Numbered from the stretch's first letter, positions 8,702 to 17,242 are shown. The stretch: 47,097 nt of DNA from Corynebacterium sp. (GCF_012838985.1 NZ_DUOE01000153.1:1-47097), one strand, 5' to 3'. Notes: generated from the sequence alone by a model not told the origin. Numbers and translations are program-made.

Positions 8702-9259
8702 ATGACCCGCATCGCCGTCATCGTCGGCAGCACCCGCCCCAACCGCATGGCCCCGGCCGTCGCACAGTGGGTGCTCGAGAACGCACAGAACCGCGCGGAC
8801 GCCGAGTACGAGCTCGTCGACATCGCCGACTTCGACCTCCCGCTTCTCGACGAGGCCTATCCCCCCGCCATGGGCCGCTACGAGAAGGAGCACACGAAGA
8901 AGTGGGCGGAGAAGATCGCCTCCTTCGACGGCTTCATCTTCGTCACCCCGGAGTACAACCACTCCGTCCCCGGCGCACTGAAGAACGCCGTCGACTATCT
9001 CTACGCCGAGTGGAACAACAAGTCGATCGGCTTCGTCTCCTACGGCTCCGCCGGCGGCACCCGCGCCGTCGAGGCCTGGCGCCTCATCGCCGCTGAGCTG
9101 CAGATGGCGGACGTCCGTGCCCAGGTGTTCCTCTCCTTCGGCACCGACTTCGCCTCCATGACCGAGTTCGCGCCCACCGAGGGCTCGACCGGTGCCCTCG
9201 ACTCCGTCTACGAGCAGGTGGAGACCTGGGCGAAGGCGCTCAAGACCCTGCGGAACTAG
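8702..9259 (+). CDS. NADPH-dependent FMN reductase family protein
   Basis: A 185-residue flavodoxin-fold protein. The FMN phosphate loop GSTRPNR lies at residues 9-15, and PEYNHSVPGALKNAVDYL, the flavin-binding stretch typical of NAD(P)H:FMN/quinone oxidoreductases, follows mid-protein. Such enzymes reduce FMN, quinones or azo compounds with NAD(P)H in the cytoplasm; the true substrate is not visible. AGGAG lies 9 nt before the ATG. The last 20 bp overlap the convergent Fic gene. Confidence 0.9.
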   Translation: MTRIAVIVGSTRPNRMAPAVAQWVLENAQNRADAEYELVDIADFDLPLLDEAYPPAMGRYEKEHTKKWAEKIASFDGFIFVTPEYNHSVPGALKNAVDYLYAEWNNKSIGFVSYGSAGGTRAVEAWRLIAAELQMADVRAQVFLSFGTDFASMTEFAPTEGSTGALDSVYEQVETWAKALKTLRN

Positions 9260-10451
9260 AGGCGGGAAGCTCCCGGCGGCCGGCGCGCTCGGCGAACTCG
9301 TCGAGAAGCTCGAGGATCTCGGGCGCGCGCCAGGCCCGCCGGTTCCGGGCCACCTGCGCGCTGAGGACCACCCCGTCGGCTTCCAGGCGATCCAGGGCCC
9401 GCCGGATGTTGGGGGCGCTGATGCCGAGCTCGGTGGTGAGGCCGGGGGCGTCGACAAGCGGCTGCCGGAGGAGAACGTCGAGGATCCGCCAGTCCGACGC
9501 ATCGCGCCGGGCGCTGACCCGCTCCTCCCAGTCCGCGCGGATCTCAGCCATTTCTGCACCGAGCCAGGTCCCGAGCTCGGTGCCGCGGAGCGCGGCGTCC
9601 GCCACCAGGCGCACGATCGGGTCGATGTCACCGGTGCGGTAGCTCGTGAGCGCGGCGAAGTAGGAGTCAGGGCTGCGCAGGATCCCGGCGGAGAGCGGCA
9701 GGGTGCCGTTGATGGTGAGACCCCGGTGACGCAGCAGGGTGTGGATGAGTGCCCGCCCGGTACGTCCGTTTCCGTCGACGAAGGGGTGGATCGTCTCGAA
9801 CTGGGCGTGGGCGATGGCCGCCAGGACCAGGGCCGGTACATCGGTCCGGTGCATCCATGCCTCCAGGTCACTCATGAGGGCAGGCACGTGCCGATGGTGG
9901 GGTGCGGTGAACATCGAGCCGACGGGATGGTTGTTGCTGCCGCCGATCCACACCGCCTCCTCCCGGTAGCGCCCCGCGATCTGTGGTTGGCTGCCCTGCA
10001 GGAGGAGACGGTGCATGGTGAGGATGCCCTGCTCGCCGGGGACGTCATCACTGGAGATCGCGGCCGACATCTGGGCTGTCGCGGCGACGATGAGGGCGGC
10101 GTTCCCCGTGCTGCCGGACCCCTCGACTCCGAGGAGTTCCGCCTCCATGATGCGGCGTGCCGACGACGTCAGCTGCTCGATCCGGGACGAGGCGACGGAC
10201 TCCCCCCGCAGCAGAAGGGGGGTGAAGGGGAGCAGGGCGGCGGCCTGTGTGGCATCGAAACGGGTGATCGCGATGGTGGCCCGGTCCACGGCGGCGAGCG
10301 TGTCCGCGCTGAGCAGCGGTTCCGCGTCCCGGATGTGGGGCACGAGGGCGGAGTCATACTCGGTGGGCTGCCGGGAACGGGCGCGTGCCGACAGTGGTGC
10401 CCGGGAGGTCCACGGGAGGGTCTCCATGGAAACATGCGGCCAGGTTGTCAT
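9240..10451 (-). CDS. Fic family protein (AMPylase-like) with C-terminal winged helix
   Basis: A 403-residue protein with the complete Fic active-site motif HPFVDGNGRTGR at residues 222-233, so it should be competent to transfer AMP (or another NMP) to a protein hydroxyl. Upstream, SSRIEQ (residues 88-93) occupies the place of the class II inhibitory helix motif [S/T]xxxE[G/N]; the glutamate is present but the last position is Q. The C-terminus (about 310-375) looks like a winged helix, which could bind DNA. TAAACT 7 nt before the ATG suggests a leaderless mRNA, and repeated boxes surround that -10. No partner antitoxin is adjacent. Target protein unknown. Confidence 0.92.
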   Translation of the reverse strand: MTTWPHVSMETLPWTSRAPLSARARSRQPTEYDSALVPHIRDAEPLLSADTLAAVDRATIAITRFDATQAAALLPFTPLLLRGESVASSRIEQLTSSARRIMEAELLGVEGSGSTGNAALIVAATAQMSAAISSDDVPGEQGILTMHRLLLQGSQPQIAGRYREEAVWIGGSNNHPVGSMFTAPHHRHVPALMSDLEAWMHRTDVPALVLAAIAHAQFETIHPFVDGNGRTGRALIHTLLRHRGLTINGTLPLSAGILRSPDSYFAALTSYRTGDIDPIVRLVADAALRGTELGTWLGAEMAEIRADWEERVSARRDASDWRILDVLLRQPLVDAPGLTTELGISAPNIRRALDRLEADGVVLSAQVARNRRAWRAPEILELLDEFAERAGRRELPASSSAGS

Positions 10452-10458
10452 GGGGTGC

Positions 10459-10523
10459 AGTTTAACGCTTAACCATTCCCCACACTCGATCCGGGTGCGG
10501 ATCAGGTGTTAAACATTCCCCAC
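10459..10523. promoter_or_regulatory. Fic gene -10 and repeated upstream boxes
   Basis: Minus-strand TAAACT (10464-10459) lies 7 nt before the Fic ATG. It is embedded in TTAACGCTTAA (10462-10472). A 15-bp direct repeat, TTAAMCATTCCCCAC, occurs at 10469-10483 and 10509-10523, exactly 40 bp apart with one mismatch. The arrangement looks like an operator array over the core promoter; the binder is unknown, and the Fic protein's own winged helix is a candidate. Confidence 0.55.
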
Positions 10524-10540
10524 CGGTCCCGGGCGTGAAG

Positions 10541-11551
10541 TTACTCCAGGAAAGGATCCCTGCGGTACTCCGCCAGCAGCTCGTGCCCGTCCGCCCCGAC
10601 GATGGTGCGCACACCGAAGCGGGCCTCGCGGCGGGCCAGCGCGAGGGGGACCGTGGTGCCGTGGGAGAGGACGTGCTCCTGCGGGCTGAGCTGGCGGATC
10701 GCCACGCCGGCGATGCGGTCCGGGTGCTCGAAGACGGCGTGGCCGTAGGTGAGGGGGTCGTGCTGGCCGTCGTCGCCGACGAGGATCCAGCGGATGTCCG
10801 GGTACTCGATGATGAGGTTGCGCAGGACGACCTTCTTGTGTTCGACGCCGTTGCGGAACAGGCCGGTCGGGGTGGGGCCCCAGTCGGTGAGCAGCAGCGG
10901 CCCCTTCGGGAAGCCGTGCTGCTCCAGGAAGTCCACCAGGGTGCCGTAGGTGTTCCACGCGCCCGTCGACAGGTAGAAGACGGGGGTGTCGGGGTGGTCG
11001 CGGAGGAGTTCGGCGTAGAACTGCGCCATGCCCTCCACGGGCTGGCGGCGGTTGGTCTTCTTCACCCAGGAGTTCCAGGCGGCGACCAGCGCGCGGGGCA
11101 GCCAGGTGACCAGGACGGTGTCGTCGACGTCGGAGATGAGCCCGTGGCGGGCGGACGGGTCGACGATGTGGACCTCCGCGACGGCCGGCTCTGTGCCCTC
11201 CGCCCGGATGGTCACCTCGTGCCAGCCGGGTGCCAGGCCGTGGTCGTGGACGAGGACGTCGATGTAGCCCTGCTCGTTGGAGCTCGACTCGATGGTCCGC
11301 TCACCGATCTGCACCGTCACCGGCACTTCGCCGACCTGGTACGTGAAGAACTGCCGCCAGCCGCGCTGCACCTCGGTGGGCGCGGGCTCGGGGTCCTGCA
11401 TGAGGACCCGGCCGATGACGTGGAGGCGCTCCTCGCTGCCGAAACCGTGGAAACCGGTCACTGCCGGGCGCCAGCCCGCCTTCGCTTTCCGACGCACCCC
11501 CGCCTCATTCAGGCGGCCTTCAATCGCCCGCGCGATATCTGAGATACCCAT
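10541..11551 (-). CDS. App1-like phosphatase domain protein (DUF2183)
   Basis: A 336-residue protein with the HAD-like signature SDVDDTVLVTWLPR (D141, D143, D144), the mark of the App1/DUF2183 family whose yeast member dephosphorylates phosphatidate. The N-terminal part (about 30-130) is a beta-rich domain. The frame is open far upstream across the divergent gene at 11600, so the start is internal to it. I chose ATG 11551 (MGISDIARAI) because TACCAT lies exactly 7 nt before it; ATG 11560 is an alternative. Substrate in bacteria is unproven. Confidence 0.85.
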   Translation of the reverse strand: MGISDIARAIEGRLNEAGVRRKAKAGWRPAVTGFHGFGSEERLHVIGRVLMQDPEPAPTEVQRGWRQFFTYQVGEVPVTVQIGERTIESSSNEQGYIDVLVHDHGLAPGWHEVTIRAEGTEPAVAEVHIVDPSARHGLISDVDDTVLVTWLPRALVAAWNSWVKKTNRRQPVEGMAQFYAELLRDHPDTPVFYLSTGAWNTYGTLVDFLEQHGFPKGPLLLTDWGPTPTGLFRNGVEHKKVVLRNLIIEYPDIRWILVGDDGQHDPLTYGHAVFEHPDRIAGVAIRQLSPQEHVLSHGTTVPLALARREARFGVRTIVGADGHELLAEYRRDPFLE

Positions 11552-11558
11552 GCGCTGC

Positions 11559-11593
11559 ATGGTACGTGACGGGTGGGCATCTGCGGCTAGCCT
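11559..11593. promoter_or_regulatory. Divergent leaderless promoter pair (App1-like / orphan)
   Basis: TACCAT on the minus strand (11564-11559) is 7 nt from ATG 11551. TAGCCT on the plus strand (11588-11593) is 6 nt from ATG 11600. The gap between the start codons is only 48 bp. Confidence 0.5.
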
Positions 11594-11599
11594 GACAGC

Positions 11600-12127
11600 A
11601 TGACCGACACCTTCCTCACTGACACGAGTCTCGACCTGCTCCGCGGGCTCATCGGTGCGCAGCTGCGCACCTTCGGCACGGACCTGGAGATCGACGACCG
11701 GGTGGGCGCCTTCGGGGCCTGGCTGGACACGGACCGCGGGGTGGTGGAACTGGAGTTCGTGGAGCAGGTCGTCGACTTGCAGGAGGGCGGCGAGCGCGTC
11801 GAGTCCGTTCTGGAGGCCCGCGCCGGGGAGGCCGACGGTGACGCCCATGACCTGCCGGGCACGATCACGGGGATCACGCGGATCCAGGACAGGGTGGCGT
11901 TGATCGACAAGATCAGCGGTGGGCAGCAGTGGGAGTGGTGGCGTGACTCAGGCATCCGCGTCAGCCTCGACACCGGCGGGGAACTGGTACTGCACTGCCC
12001 ATCCCCGGTGACCGTCGAGGTCGCGATGCTCACCGGCTCCCCGGTCGTGCTGCCGCCCCCGCCGCGGGACTACCAGGAGGGAGAGAAACGCCGCTACGAG
12101 TACGGGCGACGCGAGGTCGCGCTCTAG
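11600..12127 (+). CDS. Hypothetical protein, 175 residues
   Basis: I do not recognise this protein. It is acidic, has no signal peptide or membrane segment, and appears to be an alpha/beta soluble protein with a proline run (PPPPRDY) and a charged tail (EGEKRRYEYGRRE). TAGCCT 6 nt before the ATG supports this start and a leaderless transcript, and GC-rich third positions run across the frame. It is divergent from the App1-like gene. Its stop abuts the stop of the convergent GNAT gene (TAGCTA), with no bases between. Confidence 0.7.
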   Translation: MTDTFLTDTSLDLLRGLIGAQLRTFGTDLEIDDRVGAFGAWLDTDRGVVELEFVEQVVDLQEGGERVESVLEARAGEADGDAHDLPGTITGITRIQDRVALIDKISGGQQWEWWRDSGIRVSLDTGGELVLHCPSPVTVEVAMLTGSPVVLPPPPRDYQEGEKRRYEYGRREVAL

Positions 12128-12634
12128 CTAACCGACGAACGCCCGGTGGTACCACACCGTGCCCGTCGGCAGCGTGCTGTCCGCCAGCGGCAGGGCCCGG
12201 AAATACTGCGGGTCCATGCCCGGCAGACGCAGGTCAGGGGCCTCGGTGAAGTGGAAACGCCCCAGGAACGTCGGATCACCGACGGAGACGGCACCGGCGG
12301 CACCCATCTCCCGCAGCTCCTCGAGGGCACGCTGCATCAGCAGGGAACCGATGCCCTCACCCTGGCGCTCCGGGGCGACGCTGATCGGACCGACACCGAA
12401 CCAGTTCGCGGTCCCGTCGGAGATCTCCACTGCGGACGCCGCGATGTGCCCCACCAGGGAGGCACCCTTGACGGCCATGAAGGAGAAGGTGAGGGCGTCG
12501 GCGTCGCGCAGCCGCTCCACGATCTCGGCCTCACGCTGACGCGAGTAGGGCTTGTCGACGAACGCACGCGACGTGAGATCCCGGATCGCGGGGATGTCGG
12601 CCTCGGCTTCGCGGCGGATGGTGAAGCTGTTCAT
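12128..12634 (-). CDS. GNAT family N-acetyltransferase
   Basis: A 168-residue single GNAT domain. The acetyl-CoA binding loop is PERQGEGIGSLLMQRALEEL (about residues 80-99), preceded by a beta strand IGPISV, in the usual order. The sequence resembles putative acetyltransferases (YhbS-like) that end in VWYHRAFVG. It would move an acetyl group from acetyl-CoA to an unknown amine. The start fits TATGCT 6 nt upstream. Confidence 0.9.
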   Translation of the reverse strand: MNSFTIRREAEADIPAIRDLTSRAFVDKPYSRQREAEIVERLRDADALTFSFMAVKGASLVGHIAASAVEISDGTANWFGVGPISVAPERQGEGIGSLLMQRALEELREMGAAGAVSVGDPTFLGRFHFTEAPDLRLPGMDPQYFRALPLADSTLPTGTVWYHRAFVG

Positions 12635-12640
12635 GACATA

Positions 12641-12646
12641 AGCATA
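12641..12646 (-). promoter_or_regulatory. Leaderless -10 of GNAT gene
   Basis: TATGCT with a 6-nt spacer to ATG 12634. Confidence 0.45.
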
Positions 12647-12652
12647 CGACCT

Positions 12653-13204
12653 TCACATCCCGGTCGGCCTACCCCGCCGCCCCGAGACGGTACGGTCCCC
12701 GGGGATCCAGAAACGCAGCGGCGCATCCACGTTCTTCGATATCCCGATCCGCGGCCCCGCCACCCACTCCGGCGCCACCTCCGGAACCTCCAGCGTGACG
12801 GGTACGCCGTTGTCCTCCAACGACAGACCCAGCGTCTTCCCCAGATTGCCGGGACCGGAGGCCAGACGCTCGAAGGGGACGTCCCCGCGGCGTCGATAAG
12901 CGGTGTCCAACCCGGCCACCACCTCACCCGCACGCATGAGACACCCCTGCCCCACACCCTCCGGCGCACACACGATGTTGCCCGCCATGTGGATGCCGTA
13001 GGAGAGATACACGTAAAGACGCCCCGGCGGACCGAACATCGTCGCATTACGCGGGGTCCGGCCACGGTAGGTGTGGGCGGCCGCATCCTCGGCACCCAGA
13101 TACGCCTCGACCTCCGTGAGCCGCACGGACACCCCGTGGAAGGTGACCACACAGCCCAACAGCTCCGGCGCCACGAGGTCCGCATTTCGGGTGACATCGA
13201 TCAT
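12653..13204 (-). CDS. mpg: 3-methyladenine DNA glycosylase, AAG/Mpg family
   Basis: A 183-residue alkyladenine glycosylase that removes alkylated purines in base excision repair. EVEAYLGAEDAAAH (residues 31-44) carries the catalytic glutamate of the EAY motif (E33). YVYLSYGIHMAGNIV and the later GPGNLGKTLGLS are family stretches. The length is close to the bacterial norm (about 190-200). TACACT 8 nt before the ATG suggests a leaderless mRNA; the divergent HAD gene starts only 32 bp away. One GCTTNNCGACGC copy lies at 12890-12901, encoding AYRR. Confidence 0.92.
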   Translation of the reverse strand: MIDVTRNADLVAPELLGCVVTFHGVSVRLTEVEAYLGAEDAAAHTYRGRTPRNATMFGPPGRLYVYLSYGIHMAGNIVCAPEGVGQGCLMRAGEVVAGLDTAYRRRGDVPFERLASGPGNLGKTLGLSLEDNGVPVTLEVPEVAPEWVAGPRIGISKNVDAPLRFWIPGDRTVSGRRGRPTGM

Positions 13205-13212
13205 GCCGCCCC

Positions 13213-13230
13213 AGTGTATTTACGTAGAGT
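13213..13230. promoter_or_regulatory. Divergent leaderless promoter pair (mpg / HAD)
   Basis: Minus-strand TACACT (13218-13213) is 8 nt from the mpg ATG. Plus-strand TAGAGT (13225-13230) is 6 nt from the HAD ATG. The two -10 elements are 6 bp apart, so each -35 would lie in the other transcription unit. Confidence 0.55.
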
Positions 13231-13236
13231 GGTGGC

Positions 13237-13818
13237 ATGACTGCTGTGCTGTTCGACCTCTTCGGGGTCCTGCTCAGGGAGCGGACCGACACCGGACGAC
13301 GCCGCGTGGAACGTGCCGTCGGGGGCGACGCGGGCATGTGGCCGATCTACGACGATCTGCGCCCGGCCTACGATTCCGGCGACGTGAGCGACGAGCGCTT
13401 CTGGCGCCAGCTCCAGGTCCGCGCCGGACTCGAACCCTTCGACATCTCCGAGGCCGTCGCCGCCGACTGGGAATCCTCCATGGAGGAGGACCCCGACATG
13501 GTGTCCCTCGCGCTCTCCCTCATCGACGACCACCTGCGCACCGGCATCCTCTCCAACCTGCCGGCCGGCCTGGCGAAACGGGCCCGCGCCGAACATGAAT
13601 GGCTGGGACGCTTCGACGCCGTGACCATGTCCTGCGACATCGGCGTCATCAAACCCGACCCACGCGCCTACGCGGTGGCACTCGACGCGATGGGCGTCCC
13701 CGCTAAGGGGACGTTCTACTTCGACGCCGACCCGGTCAACGTCGCCGCCGCCGCCGAACTGGGCATGACCGCCGTCCTGTTCACCGGCGTCGATTCCGTG
13801 AAGGAGGCTCTCTCATGA
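13237..13818 (+). CDS. HAD superfamily hydrolase
   Basis: A 193-residue HAD protein. Motif I is FDLFGVL with nucleophile D7; the second aspartate of phosphatases is replaced by F9, as in haloacid-dehalogenase-like members. Motif II is GILSNLP, motif III the lysine in GVIKPDPRAY, and motif IV FDADPVNV. Substrate unknown, and the missing second aspartate argues against an ordinary phosphatase. The stop overlaps the next ATG (ATGA), so it is coupled to the carbonic-anhydrase-like gene. Confidence 0.88.
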   Translation: MTAVLFDLFGVLLRERTDTGRRRVERAVGGDAGMWPIYDDLRPAYDSGDVSDERFWRQLQVRAGLEPFDISEAVAADWESSMEEDPDMVSLALSLIDDHLRTGILSNLPAGLAKRARAEHEWLGRFDAVTMSCDIGVIKPDPRAYAVALDAMGVPAKGTFYFDADPVNVAAAAELGMTAVLFTGVDSVKEALS

Positions 13819-14336
13819 GCATGATCATCGAGTTCGAGGGCAAGAAGCCCCGCATCCACCCGACGGCCTGGATCGCACCGAACGCCGTCATCATCGGCGA
13901 CGTCGAGATCGGACCGGACAGCTCCGTGTTCTACGGCTGCGTCCTGCGCGGCGACGTCAACACCATCCGCATCGGCGCCCGCACCAACATCCAGGACAAC
14001 TCGGTCCTGCACGTCGACGGCGACGTCCCCTGCATCCTCGGCGACGACGTCACCGTCGGCCACATGGCGTTGGTCCACGGCACGACGGTGGGCGACGGCA
14101 CGCTCGTCGGCATGAAGTCGGCGCTGCTCTCGCGTTCGGTGATCGGCTCGGGCGCCCTGATCGCCGCGGGGGCCGTGGTGCTCGAGGGCTTCGAGGTGCC
14201 GGACCACACGCTGGCCGCCGGCGTACCCGCCAAGATCCGCCGTGAACTTGAGCCCGAACAGTACGAAGGCTTCATCCCCCACGCCGGGCGCTACGTCGAC
14301 CTGTCGAAGCGGCACGCGGCGCTGGAAAAGGAATAG
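13815..14336 (+). CDS. Gamma-carbonic anhydrase family protein
   Basis: A 173-residue left-handed beta-helix protein built of hexapeptide repeats (for example IGDVEIGPDSSVFYGCVL). The three metal-ligand histidines of the gamma class are at H66, H83 and H88 (NSVLHVD, VGHMALVHG), as in CaiE/PaaY/YrdA-type proteins. It likely forms a trimer with zinc or iron at subunit interfaces; whether it hydrates CO2 or is a related thioesterase-like member cannot be told. Start fixed by the 4-bp overlap with the HAD gene. A long hairpin follows. Confidence 0.9.
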   Translation: MSMIIEFEGKKPRIHPTAWIAPNAVIIGDVEIGPDSSVFYGCVLRGDVNTIRIGARTNIQDNSVLHVDGDVPCILGDDVTVGHMALVHGTTVGDGTLVGMKSALLSRSVIGSGALIAAGAVVLEGFEVPDHTLAAGVPAKIRRELEPEQYEGFIPHAGRYVDLSKRHAALEKE

Positions 14337-14347
14337 GGAGTCGTCAG

Positions 14348-14406
14348 CGGAAAAACTCGTTTTCAGCGGATTGGTTGTGCCGATCCGCTGAAAACGAGTT
14401 TTTCCG
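14348..14406. terminator. Long perfect hairpin between convergent genes, likely bidirectional terminator
   Basis: Two 24-bp perfectly complementary arms (14348-14371 and 14383-14406) flank an 11-nt loop. Arms start CGGAAAAACTCG, so each strand shows a T-run near the end of the stem. It sits between the convergent carbonic-anhydrase-like gene and panC. The arms are much longer than a usual intrinsic terminator. Confidence 0.75.
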
Positions 14407-14425
14407 TTTCAGACTCCCCTGTTGT

Positions 14426-15277
14426 TCAGGCCTCCGGCGGCAGCAGCCGCACGTTGTCGATGAGGCGGGTGCCACCGACGTGGATCGCGGCGACCGCGAG
14501 GGCGCCGGAACCGACCTCGGTGACCGGCAGGAGGGTCGCGGCGTCGACGACCTCGAGGTGGTCGAGCTCGACGCCGGGCGCGGAGCGGAGCGACTCACGG
14601 GCACCCTCGACGTCGAGGGGCTCCCCGGCGGCGGCGCGGTCTCGGAGCTGGGAGAGGGTCCGCGGCAGGACGAGCGCCTGCTCCCGGGCCTCGGGGGTGA
14701 GGTGCTGGTTGCGGGAGGACTCGGCCAGGCCGTCGGCGCCGCGGATGATCGGCACCGGGCGGATCTGCAGCGGGAAGTTCAGGTCCGTGACCATGCGCTG
14801 GATGATCGCCAGCTGCTGGGCGTCCTTCTCGCCGAAGTAGGCGCGGTCCGGCTGGATGAGCTGGAAGAGCTTGGCCACCACGGTGGTCACGCCGTCGAAG
14901 TGGCCGGGGCGGGAGGCTCCCTCGAGGCGCTCGCCCATCTTGCCGGAACGCACCCACACCTGCGGCAGGCCGTCGGGGTACATCTCCTCGTCGGTGGGGG
15001 CGAAGACGACGTCGACGCCGAGTTTCTCCAGGAAGGCGACGTCGGAGTCGAGGTCGCGCGGGTAGAGGCGGAAGTCGTCGCAGTCGCCGAGGTCGGTGAA
15101 CTGCAGCGGGTTGACGAAGACGCTGACCACGACGGAGGAGTTCTCCTCGGCGGCCAGGGACACGAGTCGGCCGTGGCCCTCGTGGAGTGCACCCATGGTG
15201 GGGACCAGGCCGACGGAGCCCTGGAGGTCGGCGACGGCGGAACGCAGCTGCGCGACTGTGCGCGCGACGACGGTCAC
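14426..15277 (-). CDS. panC: Pantothenate synthetase (pantoate--beta-alanine ligase)
   Basis: A 283-residue PanC, which joins pantoate and beta-alanine using ATP in the cytoplasm. Visible motifs are [10 protein letters not shown] (residues 26-35, the HIGH-like ATP site), [14 protein letters not shown] and SSRNQHL. The frame stays open far upstream, but the true start is the GTG at 15277 ([11 protein letters not shown]), which overlaps the panB stop as GTGA and gives the family length. panB-panC are thus translationally coupled. A long hairpin lies just downstream. Confidence 0.95.
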   Translation of the reverse strand: MTVVARTVAQLRSAVADLQGSVGLVPTMGALHEGHGRLVSLAAEENSSVVVSVFVNPLQFTDLGDCDDFRLYPRDLDSDVAFLEKLGVDVVFAPTDEEMYPDGLPQVWVRSGKMGERLEGASRPGHFDGVTTVVAKLFQLIQPDRAYFGEKDAQQLAIIQRMVTDLNFPLQIRPVPIIRGADGLAESSRNQHLTPEAREQALVLPRTLSQLRDRAAAGEPLDVEGARESLRSAPGVELDHLEVVDAATLLPVTEVGSGALAVAAIHVGGTRLIDNVRLLPPEA

Positions 15278-16083
15278 TTCTCGTCCCCGAAGGACTCGGA
15301 TTCGTCGGGGAAGGAGCCGTCCTCGACGTCGGAGCGGTAGGCGCGGGCGGCGTCGAGAAGCATGGTGCCGACCTCTGCGTATCGACGCGCGAAACGCGGC
15401 GTATGACCCCGTGTGAGGCCGAAGGCGTCGGTCCACACGAGGACCTGGCCGTCGGTTGCGTTGCCGGCGCCGATGCCGATCGTCGGGATGGTGAGCTCGC
15501 GGGTGATCTCCCCGGCGATGCCGGCGGGGACCATCTCGAGGACGACGGCGAAGGCGCCGGCCTCCTGGACGGCGAGGGCGTCGGCACGCAGCTTCTCCCG
15601 GGCCTCGCCGCGTCCCTGGACGACGTAGCCGCCGAGGGCGTGCTCGGACTGCGGGGTGTAGCCGATGTGGGCCATGACGGGGATGCCGGCGTCGACGAGC
15701 GTGCGGATCGTCGGGGCGATCTCGACGCCGCCCTCGATCTTCACGGCGGCGACGCCGGTCTGCTTCATGAAGCGGGCGGCGGTCTCCAGCGCCTGGGCGG
15801 GGGAGACCTCGTAGGAGCCGAAGGGCAGGTCGGTGACGACGAACGCGCGCTCGGTGGCGCGGGCGACGGCGGTCGCCATGGTCATCATCTCCTCGACCGT
15901 GATCGACAGGGTCGAGTCCTGGCCGAGGACCACGTTGGCGGCGGAGTCGCCGACGAGGAGCAGGTCGATGCCCGCCTCGTCGAAGATCGCGGCGGTGGGC
16001 GCATCGTAGGCGGTGAGACAGGAGATCTTCCGCCCCTCGGCCTTGGCCTGGGCGAAGTGGCGGGTACGCATCCGGGAAACCAT
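15274..16083 (-). CDS. panB: 3-methyl-2-oxobutanoate hydroxymethyltransferase
   Basis: PanB (269 residues from the chosen start) makes ketopantoate from alpha-ketoisovalerate and methylene-tetrahydrofolate, the first committed step of pantothenate synthesis. TIM-barrel motifs are clear: [40 protein letters not shown] and [15 protein letters not shown]. The ATG at 16083 ([10 protein letters not shown]) is preferred over the longer frame start at 16122 because TATACT lies exactly 7 nt upstream, indicating a leaderless mRNA. One GCTTNNCGACGC copy lies at 15350-15361 (MLLDA). Confidence 0.95.
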   Translation of the reverse strand: MVSRMRTRHFAQAKAEGRKISCLTAYDAPTAAIFDEAGIDLLLVGDSAANVVLGQDSTLSITVEEMMTMATAVARATERAFVVTDLPFGSYEVSPAQALETAARFMKQTGVAAVKIEGGVEIAPTIRTLVDAGIPVMAHIGYTPQSEHALGGYVVQGRGEAREKLRADALAVQEAGAFAVVLEMVPAGIAGEITRELTIPTIGIGAGNATDGQVLVWTDAFGLTRGHTPRFARRYAEVGTMLLDAARAYRSDVEDGSFPDESESFGDEK

Positions 16084-16090
16084 GGGCAAG

Positions 16091-16096
16091 AGTATA
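16091..16096 (-). promoter_or_regulatory. Leaderless -10 of panBC
   Basis: TATACT, close to the ideal -10, 7 nt before ATG 16083. Confidence 0.65.
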
Positions 16097-16167
16097 GGCC
16101 CACCCCGTCCCGCAGAAAGCATGTGTGTGACGGGGCCGTCCCTGGCCGGGCCCTGTCCTACACGGTC

Positions 16168-17235
16168 CTACACGCCGCGTGCCGCGCCGTAGAGTGCCAG
16201 CGGCTCGCGCAGTGTCTGGTCCAGGGCGACGGCGCGGGCGATGGCGCGGACGACCTCCCGGTGGGTGGGGATGAGGCGCAGCTGGAGCTCGGGGAGGCGG
16301 GAACGCACGGCCGCGGCGAAGAGTTTGGGGGCGGCCGGGTCGTCGAGGAAGGCGGAGCCGGCGACGACGACGGTGGCGGGGGAGTGCTCCTGGGCCAGGT
16401 CGGCGATGAGTTCTCCGAGGCGGCGGGCGCGGTCGTCGAGGACGGGGCGGGCGGCGGGGTCGGCGGCTGCGGCGGTGACGGAGTCCCAGCGGCGGTCGAG
16501 GACGGCGGCGGTGGTCAGCTCGCGTGCGGAGACGGGCAGGTCGATCTGGTGGACGCCCTGTTCGTCGGCGACGGCGGCGCCGATGGAGTCGTCGGCGAAC
16601 AGTGCCATCGTGTCGCTGGTGTCGGTGCCGGTGTGCAGTTCCGCGGACTGGATCTCGGAGCCGAGGATCGCGGGCACCGCCGCGGAGACCACGACGGGCA
16701 CGGAGAACTGGTAGCGCAGGCGGCCGGCGAAGTCGACGCCGTGCCAGCCGAGGTTGGGGGCGTCGACGACGCCGTCGTCGGTGACGCGGCCGGAGGTGGT
16801 CACGCCGACGGAGGCGAGGGGGCGGTCGAGGCCGGCGGTGAGGCGGTTGAGGCCGGCCATGACGTGCTCGATGAAGTCGGATTCGGTGAGTTCGGCGACG
16901 GGGGTGGGCACGTCGGCGTCGCGGATGGTGCGTCCGCGGGTGTCGAAGAGTCCGATGTAGGTGGTCGAGGTGCCGACGGCGATGCCTGCGTGCAGTGCCG
17001 GGTGGTTGGTCAGTTCGAGCGGGATCGTCGGTCGGCCGCGGCCCTGGGAGCGGGTGAGGTCGGTGCGCTCGTGGACGAGTCCCGCACCGATCAGGGCGCT
17101 GATGGCGCGTGTGATGGTGGGCTGGGACAGGCCGGTGGCCTCCACGAGCTCGCTGCGCGTGACGATCTGGTGCAGTCGCACCAGGTGGAGGCATTTCGCC
17201 GCCGGAGTGCGCGGACGTGAGAAGACGGTGGCCAT
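16168..17235 (-). CDS. ROK family transcriptional regulator
   Basis: About 355 residues: an N-terminal winged helix ([25 protein letters not shown], roughly residues 25-50) followed by a ROK domain ([38 protein letters not shown]). The usual sugar-kinase zinc motif CxCGxxGC is absent, which argues for a regulator without kinase activity. ROK repressors respond to sugars; the ligand here is unknown. I chose ATG 17235 since TAGTAT lies 7 nt upstream; ATG 17244 would add three residues. A perfect palindrome sits over its -35 position. It follows the MFS gene on the same strand with a 56-bp gap. Confidence 0.87.
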   Translation of the reverse strand: MATVFSRPRTPAAKCLHLVRLHQIVTRSELVEATGLSQPTITRAISALIGAGLVHERTDLTRSQGRGRPTIPLELTNHPALHAGIAVGTSTTYIGLFDTRGRTIRDADVPTPVAELTESDFIEHVMAGLNRLTAGLDRPLASVGVTTSGRVTDDGVVDAPNLGWHGVDFAGRLRYQFSVPVVVSAAVPAILGSEIQSAELHTGTDTSDTMALFADDSIGAAVADEQGVHQIDLPVSARELTTAAVLDRRWDSVTAAAADPAARPVLDDRARRLGELIADLAQEHSPATVVVAGSAFLDDPAAPKLFAAAVRSRLPELQLRLIPTHREVVRAIARAVALDQTLREPLALYGAARGV

Positions 17236-17242
17236 GACCGGC

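Noticed and set aside
7913..9871. A 652-codon minus-strand open frame
   Set aside because: It runs across parts of four recognised genes in the wrong frame, and its translation is low-complexity Arg/Pro/Gly.
9240..11551. A defence island built on Fic plus the App1-like phosphatase
   Set aside because: The two genes have separate promoters, no further defence genes are near, and both families are common as stand-alone genes.
14426..17194. A 922-codon open frame that includes panC
   Set aside because: Only the 3' third matches PanC. The rest is antisense-like or out-of-frame over panB and the ROK gene, with Arg/Pro/His-rich shadow composition. The PanC start is the GTG at 15277.
15187..17220. 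A 677-codon plus-strand open frame
   Set aside because: It is Gly/Asp/Val-rich antisense to panC, panB and the ROK gene, the usual GC-rich shadow, with no recognisable domain.
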